Below, in pieces: positions 15,384-24,432 of a stretch of 55,624 bases of DNA. The notes below the pieces were generated by a model. The model was given only the letters and a program-made list of their open reading frames with translations, did no database searches and was not told the DNA's origin. The position numbers and the translations under genes are program-made. The stretch spans positions 1-55,624 of the forward strand of contig QMZV01000001.1 of assembly GCA_003663355.1 (NCBI GenBank), in the 5' to 3' direction. The DNA is from Candidatus Aenigmatarchaeota archaeon. GTDB taxonomy: Archaea; Aenigmatarchaeota; Aenigmatarchaeia; QMZS01. How positions within the stretch are numbered: position 1 is the first letter of the stretch; the number at the start of each line of letters is the position of its first letter.

Positions 15384-18102
15384 GGGTCTTGTTTTTTCTT
15401 TGGATATTATTATTGGAATTTCTCTGTTATTAATTGTTTTAATTTCAAGTTTTTATCTTTTTTCTGTTCCTGAAGTTTACGAAGAGAGGGGATATGAACA
15501 ACAAAAACTTATTGCAAATGATTTTTTAAATTCTCTTGCGGAATTAAAAGTTTCTGAGGCCGCAACTCAAAGCAAAACAATAGAAAATTTAATTTTGAAC
15601 GGAAACATAACAGAAGATGAGCAAGAATTATCCGTCCTGAATTTAATTTTAACTTTTTTTGCTCGCTACAAAGATGAAAATAATACAGTAGAAAAAGAAA
15701 TAGCGGAAAATATAACAAAAGAAATGGCAAACTCAGTCAAAATTCTAAAAAATATAAATTTTAGTTTATCTGTTGGAAATGATTTTATTGTTGGAAATTA
15801 CACAAATACTTCTGATAAAATTGTTGTCTCAAGTTTAATTGAGAACACTTATGGTTCAGAAGAACCGAAATATGGTTATATGGCGAGAAGTTACTTAAGC
15901 GGAATTGAAACAGAAAGAGCAAGTTATTTATATTTCGGAGGTTTTGTCGGGCAGGGAAACTTAAGTTTCAATTTATATATTCCAGAAAATGCTGAGAATA
16001 TAACTTCAGCTTATTTAGAAGTTTCTTCTGGTTCCAACTTCTCTTTGTTTGTTAACAATAATTTTTCCGGGAATTTCTTTTTAAACTCATCAGATGGAAA
16101 CTTTAGTGCAAACATCAAATCTTCTGTTAATATATCAAATTTTAGAAAGGGAAACAATAATATAGAGATTGTTTTTAATACCTTAAATTTGAGTAAGATG
16201 TATCTTGGAGGAGGATTTTTAAGGGTAAATTATAACACAACTGAACTTTTTGAAGAAAAAGAATCAGGAATAGAGAGATATAATTTTCCAGGGATAGAGG
16301 GAATTATAAATCTTTATGACGGGTTTTATATTCCTGGAAATTTAACCAACATAAATATATATTTGCATTATTACAACAATATCTCTGGAGGAAGTATTTT
16401 TTTAACAATTGCAAATGCTACTGTCTTTGAAAGCAATGAAGTCGGAGAAGTGAATATTTCTTTGAACAATTCAAATATTAGTTCTTCTATAGCAAATAGC
16501 GGATTAAGTTATTACAATATATCAAAATTAACAATTCCTATAAGGCTAGGGATGAAATCAATCACATTTACAGAACAGGAAGTTGGAAATGCAGATGTTG
16601 TTTTAATAACTGATTTGAGCGGAAGTATGGCTCAATGTGTTGAAAACAATAGTGATTGCCCTTCCGGAAGTCAAAGAATAGATTTGGCAAAACAATTAGA
16701 TAAAGAATTTGTTGATATAATTTTAAATACCTCTGGCAATAGAGTTGCTTTAGTTTCTTTTAATTCTGAAATTTCAAATTATACTTCTCTAACTAATGAC
16801 ACAGCTTATTTAAATTCTACTATTGATAGTTATACAGCAGATGGTGGAACCTGTATTTGCTGCGCAGAAAATAAAGCCTATGAAATTCTGCAAACAGAAA
16901 GCAATTCTTCAAGACAGAAATTTGTGATTATGATGACGGATGGGATTCCTTCACATAAATGTTCATGTTATGGTTGTGGTTGTGAAGGAACAGGAACTTC
17001 TGGGTTTGGTCCTTGGGATGGAGGAAATTGTTATGGTTGTACTTATTGCTGCAATGCAAACCCAGATACTGGAGCAAATTGCGATTGCCCTACTGACCAA
17101 AGTTGTGGGCGTTGCGGTTGTTATTCCTGGTCTGGTTGGTGGTGTCATTCACAACCAACTTGTTGTGAGAATATTTGTGATTGTACTTGTGAATCTTGTT
17201 GTCAACAAAGTTGTTCTTGTTCTTGTGAAATCCAGAATGCAAATTTTTCAAGTTGCAGATTACACAATGATTTAAATGCAACAGTACATTCAATAGGTTT
17301 TGGACCAATAGCAAACTGCCAGATGGGAAACACAACATTAAGTGCAATAGCAGACTGCGGAAATGGAGAATATTATGCGAGCCAGAATGCTTCCGAATTG
17401 CAAGAAATTTATAGAAACATTGCTCAATCAATTGTTTCAATAAGTTATACAACTCAAAAAGTCAGTGTTGAAGGAAATGTTAGCATAGGAGGAAATCTTC
17501 TTTACAATGATTCTTACATAGAATTTAATTACAATGAAACAGGAACTGAGTTTGGTTATGGAGAATTTTCTCTAACTTTTGAGAAAAATTGCACAAATGG
17601 AACTTGCATTTTAGATAAGAAAAATGAAACAGAAATTTTAGATGCAAAGATTACTTCTTACTCCGCTGATTATTGGACAAATTTAGTTATCTTAACAAAC
17701 TCAACATCTGAAAATTTAACTATTTATAATCTATCAAAATATGGTGAATATGAGAAACTTGGAGACCCTTTCATGATTTCTATTCCAAGGGAAACAGTTT
17801 CTAATGGTACAAATGAAATTCAAATATTTTTAGGGATAAATGAAACAGATAGAATTTCTGGTTCAAATGATAGCAAATTAATCTATTCTTTGAAAGTCCC
17901 TGGTATTGTTGGTTATGGAAGTGTTTTTAATACAATAGAAGAAGCGGAAGAAGATGCAAGAAAAAGGTTGGAAGAAAAAATATACAATTTAACAGGGCAG
18001 GAGATTTCAATTTCAGGAATTAATACTGGAACTTCTACAATTACAGGAGTAAGAACAATTTCTAATACAAGTTTGGTAAAATTAGTTTATTGGAGGAAAT
18101 AA
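15376..18102 (+). CDS. surface VWA-domain protein with a cysteine-dense insert
   Basis: A 908-residue protein. The N-terminus KGLVFSLDIIIGISLLLIVL is a pilin-like membrane helix. Residues about 30-400 are an Asn-rich beta region with many NxS/T sequons. The von Willebrand A domain starts near 415: ADVVLITDLSGSMAQC has the MIDAS DxSxS, and FVIMMTDGIPS follows. Between that strand and TVHSIGFGP lies an insert of about 100 residues with some 25 cysteines (about residues 530-625), plus a CICC just before. The C-terminal 250 residues are again beta-rich. It probably sits on the cell surface, binding metal or crosslinked by disulphides. It follows the pilin-like gene directly. Confidence 0.75.
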   Translation: MIKGLVFSLDIIIGISLLLIVLISSFYLFSVPEVYEERGYEQQKLIANDFLNSLAELKVSEAATQSKTIENLILNGNITEDEQELSVLNLILTFFARYKDENNTVEKEIAENITKEMANSVKILKNINFSLSVGNDFIVGNYTNTSDKIVVSSLIENTYGSEEPKYGYMARSYLSGIETERASYLYFGGFVGQGNLSFNLYIPENAENITSAYLEVSSGSNFSLFVNNNFSGNFFLNSSDGNFSANIKSSVNISNFRKGNNNIEIVFNTLNLSKMYLGGGFLRVNYNTTELFEEKESGIERYNFPGIEGIINLYDGFYIPGNLTNINIYLHYYNNISGGSIFLTIANATVFESNEVGEVNISLNNSNISSSIANSGLSYYNISKLTIPIRLGMKSITFTEQEVGNADVVLITDLSGSMAQCVENNSDCPSGSQRIDLAKQLDKEFVDIILNTSGNRVALVSFNSEISNYTSLTNDTAYLNSTIDSYTADGGTCICCAENKAYEILQTESNSSRQKFVIMMTDGIPSHKCSCYGCGCEGTGTSGFGPWDGGNCYGCTYCCNANPDTGANCDCPTDQSCGRCGCYSWSGWWCHSQPTCCENICDCTCESCCQQSCSCSCEIQNANFSSCRLHNDLNATVHSIGFGPIANCQMGNTTLSAIADCGNGEYYASQNASELQEIYRNIAQSIVSISYTTQKVSVEGNVSIGGNLLYNDSYIEFNYNETGTEFGYGEFSLTFEKNCTNGTCILDKKNETEILDAKITSYSADYWTNLVILTNSTSENLTIYNLSKYGEYEKLGDPFMISIPRETVSNGTNEIQIFLGINETDRISGSNDSKLIYSLKVPGIVGYGSVFNTIEEAEEDARKRLEEKIYNLTGQEISISGINTGTSTITGVRTISNTSLVKLVYWRK

Positions 18103-18105
18103 TTA

Positions 18106-18228
18106 TTGAATTTTTTGAATTCAATTAACTGGAATTATGGGAAAGGAAAACATTTAGAACGTACTTTAATGAAATTAGTAAAATTATCTGAAAATTTTAG
18201 AACTTATTATCCTATGCTTTCAGAATAA
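18106..18228 (+). CDS. possible 40-residue protein
   Basis: A TTG start at 18106 lies 9 bases after a GGAGG sequence at 18092-18096 and 3 bases after the VWA gene stop. The product contains NWNYGKGKHLERTLMKLVKL and ends SENFRTYYPMLSE, which looks like coding sequence rather than noise. It may instead be a gene fragment. I do not recognise it. Confidence 0.25.
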   Translation: MNFLNSINWNYGKGKHLERTLMKLVKLSENFRTYYPMLSE

Positions 18229-18251
18229 AATTAGTTTATTGTTCTTAATTT

Positions 18252-19418
18252 ATGGAATGCGCATTAGAATTAACAATAATTTTATCTAATGATATATATG
18301 AAAAAGTTTTCTTAGAGATTTTAAGTAAATTAAAAAAATCAGAATATTTTGTTTCTTCAACTTATTCTGCAAACAGATTGTACATAACATTTTCTGGAAA
18401 TAAAGAGTTATCAAAATTTGTTTTAGGAGTTATAGAGGGATTAAAGGGATTTCTGAGAGAATATAAATTAGGGATTAGAGATTTTTATGTTCCTTCTTAT
18501 GAAATAAGTTTTCCTTGCGAGTTTTTCGGAAAAGTTGAAATTCCAATTGCTAAAACAGTGATTTGTAATGGAAAAACATGCAGAATTGTTTTTGCAGATT
18601 TAGAGAAAGAATTTTTAAGGAATGGATTGGTAGAGAGGGCAATTAATTTAATAAAAAACATTTCAAAAAAAGAAGAAAAATTAATTTTCAAACAAGATTC
18701 TAATATCCGACCTGATCAAGAGAAGATTCAAGAAGAAATAAAACAAGAAATAAAAAAAGGGATTATAAAAGAAAAAAATATTTACTTGCCAACTTGCGCT
18801 GAAAAAATTTCTAAAATAAAGGAAGAAATTATAGAGAATTTGAAAAAGGAATTCAAAGCACAGGAAATTTTTGTTCCGCTATTTATACCAATAAATTTGC
18901 TTGAGAGCAGAGATATTTCTGAACTTATTCCAAAAGAAGCTTTTTCTAAGTTTGTGTCAAAACCTGTTAATTTAAAAAAACTTTATGAAATTTATTATCT
19001 GACTGAAAAAATTCCGAAAACAGAAATAAAAAATATTGGTTTGCTATATAATGAAATTCCACTTACATTATACAAAGCTCTTGAAAATACAACAGCAAAA
19101 AAACAATTCTTTTATTATCTAAATTATACCAAACTGAATTTCGCATTTTTTGATACAATAGAGAATTATGAAAACACAAAAGAGAAGATAATAGGATTTT
19201 TTAAAAACATTTTGAATATTTTTGGATTAGAAAGGATTGTGATGAAAAAAATTTGTGGAAAGGAATTTTTTAAATTTGAGGGTCTTAATAAAAAGCATTC
19301 TTCTCTTGTTGAAATATTTTTCTCAGAGGAAGCATATACAAAATTATTTAAAATAAAGGGAAAAAGCGGGCATGGAGTAATAAATCTTGAGAATTTGTTG
19401 TTGAACAAAATCTTCTAG
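18252..19418 (+). CDS. SerRS (methanogen-type)-like protein without recognisable active site
   Basis: A 388-residue protein. Residues 1 to about 160 resemble, as I recall it, the N-terminal tRNA-binding domain of the rare type-2 (methanogenic) seryl-tRNA synthetase: LREYKLGIRDFYVPSYEISF parallels the YKIGIRGIEVES segment, then VEIPIAKT and ERAINLIKNI. A middle region (KEEIIENLKKEFKAQEIFVP LFIP) fits class II motif 1. The zinc-binding Cys/Glu/Cys residues and the motif 2 Arg are not recognisable, and the C-terminal SGHGVINLENLL sits where SGCxGxGxERW should be. If correct it is a paralogue that lost aminoacylation. It lies just upstream of rpl3. Confidence 0.45.
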   Translation: MECALELTIILSNDIYEKVFLEILSKLKKSEYFVSSTYSANRLYITFSGNKELSKFVLGVIEGLKGFLREYKLGIRDFYVPSYEISFPCEFFGKVEIPIAKTVICNGKTCRIVFADLEKEFLRNGLVERAINLIKNISKKEEKLIFKQDSNIRPDQEKIQEEIKQEIKKGIIKEKNIYLPTCAEKISKIKEEIIENLKKEFKAQEIFVPLFIPINLLESRDISELIPKEAFSKFVSKPVNLKKLYEIYYLTEKIPKTEIKNIGLLYNEIPLTLYKALENTTAKKQFFYYLNYTKLNFAFFDTIENYENTKEKIIGFFKNILNIFGLERIVMKKICGKEFFKFEGLNKKHSSLVEIFFSEEAYTKLFKIKGKSGHGVINLENLLLNKIF

Positions 19419-19481
19419 TTAGAGGAGGCAGTTCTCTGATTTGGTAAAATACTAATTCTTATTTTTAAATAATTATAAGTA

Positions 19482-20384
19482 ATGGCAACACCGCATGGAC
19501 CTAGAAGAGGAAGTTTGCAATTCTGGCCTAGAAAAAGAGCGAGCAGAATCTATCCAAAAATCTCTTTTTGGACAGGAGATTCCTTAGGTGGTTTTGCTGC
19601 CTACAAAGTTGGAATGGTTCAATATTCAGCAATAGAAAAAGGAAAAGAAATTGTAAGAGCAGCAACTGTTCTTTCAATCCCGCCAATTTACCCAATTGCT
19701 CTTGTTTTTTATAAAGAGGGAAAAAAGATTACTGAATATTTTAATTTGAAAGATTTGCCAAAAGAGTTTAAAAAAGACTTAAAAAGGAAAATTAAATTTA
19801 AATCGGAAGAATATGGAAAAATACCAGAAGAATTTGATGAATTTAGGATAAAAGTGGCAACTTTTCCTAGAAAAACAAAAAAGAAGAAAACTCCTGAAAT
19901 TTTTGAACTTGGTTGCAAGTTTGAGTTGAATAAGGCAAAGGAATTGTTTGGAAAAGAATTAAAAATTGAGGATTACTTTTCACCCGGCGAATTTGTTGAT
20001 GTAACTTCAATAACAAAAGGAAAAGGGACTCAAGGAGTTATTAAAAGATTTGGAGTTAAATTAAGGGATCATAAATCTAAAAAAGGAATTAGAAGAGTAG
20101 GTTCTATAGGGTCAACAACCCCAAGAAAAATTGATTGGAGAGTTCCAATGCCGGGGCAAATGGGTTTTCATCAAAGAACAGAATACAACAAATTAATTTT
20201 GAAAATTTCTGATAATTTAGAGGAAATTAATAAAAAGTCCGGATTTAAAGGTTATGGCCTTGTAAGGACAAAATATTTGTTATTAGATGGTTCTGTTCCA
20301 GGACCAAGAAAAAGATTGATTATTTTAAGAAAACCAAAAAGACAGAGAAAAAATATTATGCAGATTAATGAAATAATAAAATGA
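19482..20384 (+). CDS. rpl3: 50S ribosomal protein uL3
   Basis: A 300-residue uL3, somewhat shorter than the usual archaeal 330-350. N-terminus HGPRRGSLQFWPRKRASRIY is the archaeal/eukaryotic L3 signature. GGFAAYKVGMVQY and VDVTSITKGKGTQGVIKRFG (the loop reaching towards the peptidyl transferase centre), WRVPMPGQMGFHQRTEYN and VPGPRKRLIILRKP complete it. A TATA-like ttttaaataat lies about 25 bases before the ATG, suggesting a leaderless transcript. It overlaps rpl24 by 4 bases (ATGA). The usual archaeal L3-L4-L23 order is broken here. Confidence 0.95.
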   Translation: MATPHGPRRGSLQFWPRKRASRIYPKISFWTGDSLGGFAAYKVGMVQYSAIEKGKEIVRAATVLSIPPIYPIALVFYKEGKKITEYFNLKDLPKEFKKDLKRKIKFKSEEYGKIPEEFDEFRIKVATFPRKTKKKKTPEIFELGCKFELNKAKELFGKELKIEDYFSPGEFVDVTSITKGKGTQGVIKRFGVKLRDHKSKKGIRRVGSIGSTTPRKIDWRVPMPGQMGFHQRTEYNKLILKISDNLEEINKKSGFKGYGLVRTKYLLLDGSVPGPRKRLIILRKPKRQRKNIMQINEIIK

Positions 20385-20788
20385 GAAAATTGTTTAGTAT
20401 AAGTTGGGTTAAAAGCAAGCAACCAAGAAAACAAAGAAAATACAGATATAATGCTCCAAAGCATATTAGACAAAAATTTATGCATGCAAACTTGAGTAAA
20501 GAGTTAAGAAAAAAATATAATATAAGGAGTCTTCTTTTAAGGAAAGGAGATAAAGTAAAAGTGATGAGGGGGAAATTTAAAGGAAAAATTTCAAAAGTCT
20601 CAAAAGTTGATTTGAAAAAACTTGTTGTCTATCTTGAAGATGTAAAAAGAAAGAAAGTTGATGGAAGAGAAGTTCAAATTCCAATTCAACCTTCAAATTT
20701 GCAGATTGTTTCTGCTGAGTTTGATGATAAAAAAAGAGCAAAAATTTTAGAAAGGAAAAGTAAAGAACAAATCAAAAAAGAAAAATAA
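20381..20788 (+). CDS. rpl24: 50S ribosomal protein uL24
   Basis: A 135-residue uL24 with a KOW motif in the centre (LLRKGDKVKVMRGKFKGKIS KVSKV) and the archaeal N-terminus SKQPRKQRKYRYNAPKHIRQ. It binds 23S rRNA early in 50S assembly. It starts inside the rpl3 stop region (ATGA overlap), a pairing unlike the usual archaeal L14-L24-S4e cluster, so the ribosomal operons have been rearranged. The Lys-rich tail is typical of archaeal members. Confidence 0.93.
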   Translation: MRKLFSISWVKSKQPRKQRKYRYNAPKHIRQKFMHANLSKELRKKYNIRSLLLRKGDKVKVMRGKFKGKISKVSKVDLKKLVVYLEDVKRKKVDGREVQIPIQPSNLQIVSAEFDDKKRAKILERKSKEQIKKEK

Positions 20789-20889
20789 GTATGAAAATTT
20801 ATTACACTGTAATAATTTGCTCCTTAACATGTAGATAAACTTTGACCCCTTTCTATAAAAAATTTAATAAAATAAAACCTCGTAAAATT

Positions 20890-21432
20890 ATGTTTACAGG
20901 AAAAATTGTTGAAGAATTTAAGATTGATGGAGATTTTATTAGAATAAGATATATAAAGTTTGAGGATTTTAAAGATTTACAAGAACATATAAATTCTCTT
21001 GTTGAAGAGGGAGCTTATCTAAATAGACAAAAGAAAGTTAATAAAAAAGAAGGACTTGAATTTATAACAGATTTTCTGAAAAAAATTGAAAATAAAGAGT
21101 CCGTTGCTCTAGTTGCTGAAGTTAATGGAAAAGTTATGGGCTTGGCAAAAATTAATAAAAAGAAAGGTGCTGAAAGTCATGTTGGAGTTTTAGGAATTGC
21201 TATAAGAAAAGAAATTAGAGGAAGAGGAATTGGAAAGAGATTAGCAGAACTTTTGATTAAAGAGGCGAAGAAACACTTAAAAATTGAGATTGTTGAACTT
21301 GAAGTTTTTGCTGAAAATAAAGTTGCCTATAATCTTTACAAAAAACTTGGATTTAAAAAAGCTGGAGTTGTTAGAAATGGTCTAAAGAAAAACGGAAAAT
21401 ACTTTGATAGAATTCTAATGGTGAAATATTAA
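20890..21432 (+). CDS. GNAT-family N-acetyltransferase
   Basis: A 180-residue acetyl-CoA-dependent acyltransferase. The core VLGIAIRKEIRGRGIGKRLA is motif A with the pyrophosphate-binding R/Q-x-x-G-x-G/A pattern. ELEVFAENKVAYNLYKKLGF KKAG is motif B, as in RimI/RimJ and SpeG-like enzymes. Substrate unknown. I use ATG 20890 (MFTGKIVEEF) over an in-frame TTG 48 bases upstream, with the AT-rich stretch before it acting as promoter. It converges with radA, overlapping by 4 bases. Confidence 0.8.
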   Translation: MFTGKIVEEFKIDGDFIRIRYIKFEDFKDLQEHINSLVEEGAYLNRQKKVNKKEGLEFITDFLKKIENKESVALVAEVNGKVMGLAKINKKKGAESHVGVLGIAIRKEIRGRGIGKRLAELLIKEAKKHLKIEIVELEVFAENKVAYNLYKKLGFKKAGVVRNGLKKNGKYFDRILMVKY

Positions 21433-22364
21433 TCTCTAATTCCTTCTTCGGTCACTCTAAAAACTGTTTCTGCATCAGGTAAGCAAGGTGAATCAATTAG
21501 TTTTACAATTCTTTTCTGGTCTTTGCTTTTCCTTATATATAATCTAAAAGTTGCTGCGTGCCCAAGTATATTTCCACCAATAGGCGTTGTTGGGTCACCA
21601 AACATTATAGCAGGATTAGCCATCACCTGATTTGTTACATAAACTGCTAAATTGTAAACTTCTGATATTTTTTGCAATTCATGCAAATGTCTGTTCAGTT
21701 TTTGCTGTCTTGGAGCCAATTCTCCTCTCCCAGAATAATCACTCCTAAACATAGAAGTTAAAGAATCCACAATAAGAAGTTTGACATTTCTTTCCTTTAA
21801 GACATCTTTCGCTTTGTTTACAAGTAAAATCTGATGGTCTGAATTATAAGCCCTGCCAACAAATATATTTTTTAAGACTTTGTGAGGATCTAAATTTAGG
21901 GCTTTAGCCATCTGAGTTATTCTCTCTGGTCTGAATGTATTTTCTGTATCAATAAATATAGCAGTTCCTTCTAAACCACCCTTTTCTTTTGGCAATTGAA
22001 CATTAACTGCCAATTGAAAAGCTAACTGGGATTTTGAAGAACCAAAAGCTCCATGAGCTTCTGTAATTGCTCCTGTTTCTATACCACCACCAAGCAAATT
22101 GTCCAAATTCTTTGAACCGGTTGTAATTTTTCCTATCTGCTTCCTTTTCTCATAAACATTTTCTGCTGTTTCAAAACCCATTTGAACACTATTTCTTGCG
22201 CTTTCAATAATTTTCTCCGCTGTTCCTTCTCCAACATCAATTGCATCGCAAATTTCTCCAACAGAAGCAGCAGCAATAGTCATTAAATCTTCATAACCAG
22301 CCTCTTTCAGCTTCTCTGCAATTTTTTCTCCAACTCCGGGTAAATTTTTTAGTTCATCTGCCAT
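21429..22364 (-). CDS. radA: DNA repair and recombination protein RadA
   Basis: A 311-residue RecA/Rad51-family recombinase that forms filaments on single-stranded DNA. N-terminal helix-hairpin-helix LKNLPGVGEKIAEKLKEAGY; linker with polymerisation-motif region GFETA; ATPase core with TTGSKNLDNLLGGGIETGAI; Walker A GAFGSSKSQ (residues about 105-113); Walker B LLIVDSLTSMFRSDY; L2 region GDPTTPIGGNILGHAATFRL. The Walker A is unusual: the Gly-Lys-Thr of archaeal RadA (GEFGSGKTQ) reads Ser-Lys-Ser here. ATG 22364 gives the normal N-terminus; no intein is present. Confidence 0.95.
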   Translation of the reverse strand: MADELKNLPGVGEKIAEKLKEAGYEDLMTIAAASVGEICDAIDVGEGTAEKIIESARNSVQMGFETAENVYEKRKQIGKITTGSKNLDNLLGGGIETGAITEAHGAFGSSKSQLAFQLAVNVQLPKEKGGLEGTAIFIDTENTFRPERITQMAKALNLDPHKVLKNIFVGRAYNSDHQILLVNKAKDVLKERNVKLLIVDSLTSMFRSDYSGRGELAPRQQKLNRHLHELQKISEVYNLAVYVTNQVMANPAIMFGDPTTPIGGNILGHAATFRLYIRKSKDQKRIVKLIDSPCLPDAETVFRVTEEGIRD

Positions 22365-22413
22365 AATTAAATATATTAATAAATAATTTACATTGATAGT
22401 GAAAACTGAATCA

Positions 22414-23337
22414 TTATATCCTTTCTTGAATTGGCAATGGAAGAAGTCTTGATAGTTTTCTCCATAGTTTTCTTTCCCATGTTGCTTCCATTTCCTCTTT
22501 TTTCTCAAGCATAGAATTTAATAAAATATTTGCGACATTTTTCCCAGAGAGCTCTCTATACATTAAGAGACTTGGATTTATGCTAATATCAATTGCATAG
22601 TATTTGTTCTGTTTCTCTATTATATCAACTTCGCAGCATAAAGCCCCAATTTCTTTTGCAATTTTTTTCCCAATTTCAATGAGTTCATCAGATGGTCTAA
22701 AGTATATCCTACTTTGAGCCACATTGCTTCTATCTTCTCCTGGTTTTGGAATTTCTTTTATACCTATTACTTCTTCGCCAACTACGAGAAGTTTAACAAC
22801 CTCCCCTTCAATTACTTCTTGCATGCAGAAAGATTTGGATGAGGTGTACATTGCATCTATCAATCCATTTGCCGTAGACTTATCTTTTACTATCATTATA
22901 CCTTTTCCTCCGTGAACATCTGCAAGTTTGAAAACAAGTTTATCAAATTTATTAACAATATTTTTACTAACCTCAGGGGCCATAGTCAGATAAGTTTTTG
23001 GATAGTTCACTTTTGCTCTTTCAAATGCTTTTATCATAAGAGCTCTATTTGAGAGATAAAGAAAAGCTTTTGGCTCATGGCTTAAAATTACTTTTTTATT
23101 GTGCAGGATACCAGCGGCCAAGTAACTAAATGGGAAAGTATTGCAAGGAATATGCAAAATACAGAAATCATAATCTGTAATATCTTTATCCCTATATACA
23201 ATTTTTTCATTGCCTTCTATATAAAGTTTTTCAATAGACACGAGAATATTATTTGAGATTTCTTTAAATTTTTTGGCTTCCTCGTAAATGTAGAGAGCTA
23301 CCTTATCCTCTTTATCAGCAATTATACAAAGCTTCAT
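22414..23337 (-). CDS. ATP-grasp ligase, RimK/LysX-like
   Basis: A 307-residue ATP-grasp protein. An N-terminal Rossmann-like domain (MKLCIIADKEDKVALYIYEE) is followed by the ATP-grasp core: LVFKLADVHGGKGIMIVKD (Lys and Gly-rich loop), MQEVIEGEVVKLLVVGEEVI and a metal-binding end CCEVDIIEKQNKYYAIDISIN PSL. RimK-type enzymes join an amino acid or peptide to a carboxylate with ATP. Without LysW-like partners nearby, the substrate is open. It is 49 bases upstream of radA on the same strand. Confidence 0.75.
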   Translation of the reverse strand: MKLCIIADKEDKVALYIYEEAKKFKEISNNILVSIEKLYIEGNEKIVYRDKDITDYDFCILHIPCNTFPFSYLAAGILHNKKVILSHEPKAFLYLSNRALMIKAFERAKVNYPKTYLTMAPEVSKNIVNKFDKLVFKLADVHGGKGIMIVKDKSTANGLIDAMYTSSKSFCMQEVIEGEVVKLLVVGEEVIGIKEIPKPGEDRSNVAQSRIYFRPSDELIEIGKKIAKEIGALCCEVDIIEKQNKYYAIDISINPSLLMYRELSGKNVANILLNSMLEKKEEMEATWERKLWRKLSRLLPLPIQERI

Positions 23338-23468
23338 ATTTAATCCCTTAAAGAGGCCCAATTCAAAAGAGTAGAGAAATTAGGCATAATAAATTAATAA
23401 AAATTTATTAATTGTAGTTTTTAATGAAGGCGATAGAACACTTTATGATTTAAATTAGAAAAAGTAAT

Positions 23469-24425
23469 TCACTCTTCCTGAAATCCAAAAACAGAAAACA
23501 AAATCATAGAAAAAACTCCGGAAATCGGAGAAAACAGAAGTCCCCTGAGAAACTCAAGAAAAACCCATATTGTAAAACTCATTATTATTGGAAACCAGAC
23601 CAAAAAAGCATTTAATAATATAGAATTTTCAATTCCTTTAGAAATAACAGAACTTAAATTTAGATTTACTTCATTAACTTTTAAAGAACCCATTTTCTTT
23701 TCTATATCTTTTCTTATCCCTGTTTCTATCTGCAAATATTGCTCCTCTGTTAAATTCGGATATTGCTCTCTTATTGCTTTCATTTGGTTTTCTACAACTT
23801 GACTTATGATTTCATTTGTTGAATTGCCAATTTGAGTGTTAAAATTTGAAATTTCAGAACTAACAATATCTGTTATGCTTGAAATTGTTGTGTTTAGAAA
23901 AACTTGCCTGTAAGAGTCATTTATAGAGAATGAAATAAATGAACCCAAAAATATAAATAGGAACAAGACAAACAAAGATTTGCTAACAGCATTGCTTCCA
24001 ACTCTAAATTTCTTCCATTTTTTTAATTCTTTTTTATAAGTTTCTCCAAGTGGAATTACATACAAACATGAAACAAAAAGGCCAAAACCAAAAAATAAAA
24101 ATAAAATTGAAAAATTGAATAAAATTCCTGACAGAAAAATAGGAATTATTAAGAAATACCTTAGATTTCCAATTTTTCTTACTGATAAAAAAGACAAGGC
24201 AAAACAAAAGATTATAAATGATAAGATTGCAGTTAAAATTTCAGAAAAAGTTGAAATGAAAACTTCAAAGGCAGAATGTTCCTGCACTCCTAAAGTAAAT
24301 ATTTTTATAAAGCTTGCTTGCAATAAAGTTATTGAATTTAAATTTACATTGCTTATGTAGAGAACAAGAAAACCAAGAGAAAATAAGACTGAGATAAAGA
24401 TAAATTCTAATATTTCTGTTTTCAT
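23469..24425 (-). CDS. polytopic membrane protein downstream of the surface protease
   Basis: A 318-residue integral membrane protein. It has several hydrophobic segments in the first 160 residues (FIFISVLFSLGFLVLYI, LTAILSFIIFCFALSFL, FLIIPIFLSGILF, SLFVLFLFIFLGSFISF). An extracytoplasmic-looking helical region follows (STNEIISQVVENQMKAIREQ), and a final membrane pair. The start is ATG 24425: a GGTGA ribosome-binding sequence sits 7 bases before it inside the protease stop region, which argues against the longer ATG at 24464. The 7-base gap implies co-translation with the protease. Family not recognised. Confidence 0.6.
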   Translation of the reverse strand: MKTEILEFIFISVLFSLGFLVLYISNVNLNSITLLQASFIKIFTLGVQEHSAFEVFISTFSEILTAILSFIIFCFALSFLSVRKIGNLRYFLIIPIFLSGILFNFSILFLFFGFGLFVSCLYVIPLGETYKKELKKWKKFRVGSNAVSKSLFVLFLFIFLGSFISFSINDSYRQVFLNTTISSITDIVSSEISNFNTQIGNSTNEIISQVVENQMKAIREQYPNLTEEQYLQIETGIRKDIEKKMGSLKVNEVNLNLSSVISKGIENSILLNAFLVWFPIIMSFTIWVFLEFLRGLLFSPISGVFSMILFSVFGFQEE

Positions 24426-24432
24426 ATTTTTT

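Noticed and set aside
16940..17452. Open frames on both strands overlapping the cysteine-rich part of the VWA gene
   Set aside because: The repetitive tgt/ttg composition keeps other frames open; products are low-complexity Val/Gly or Thr/Ile runs with no support.
20842..20889. N-terminal extension of the GNAT gene from a TTG
   Set aside because: The added residues are not typical of the family, and the AT-rich stretch fits a promoter before ATG 20890.
22365..22508. 48-residue N-terminal extension of RadA
   Set aside because: The extension is unlike RadA, and MADELKNLPGVGEK at 22364 is the standard start.
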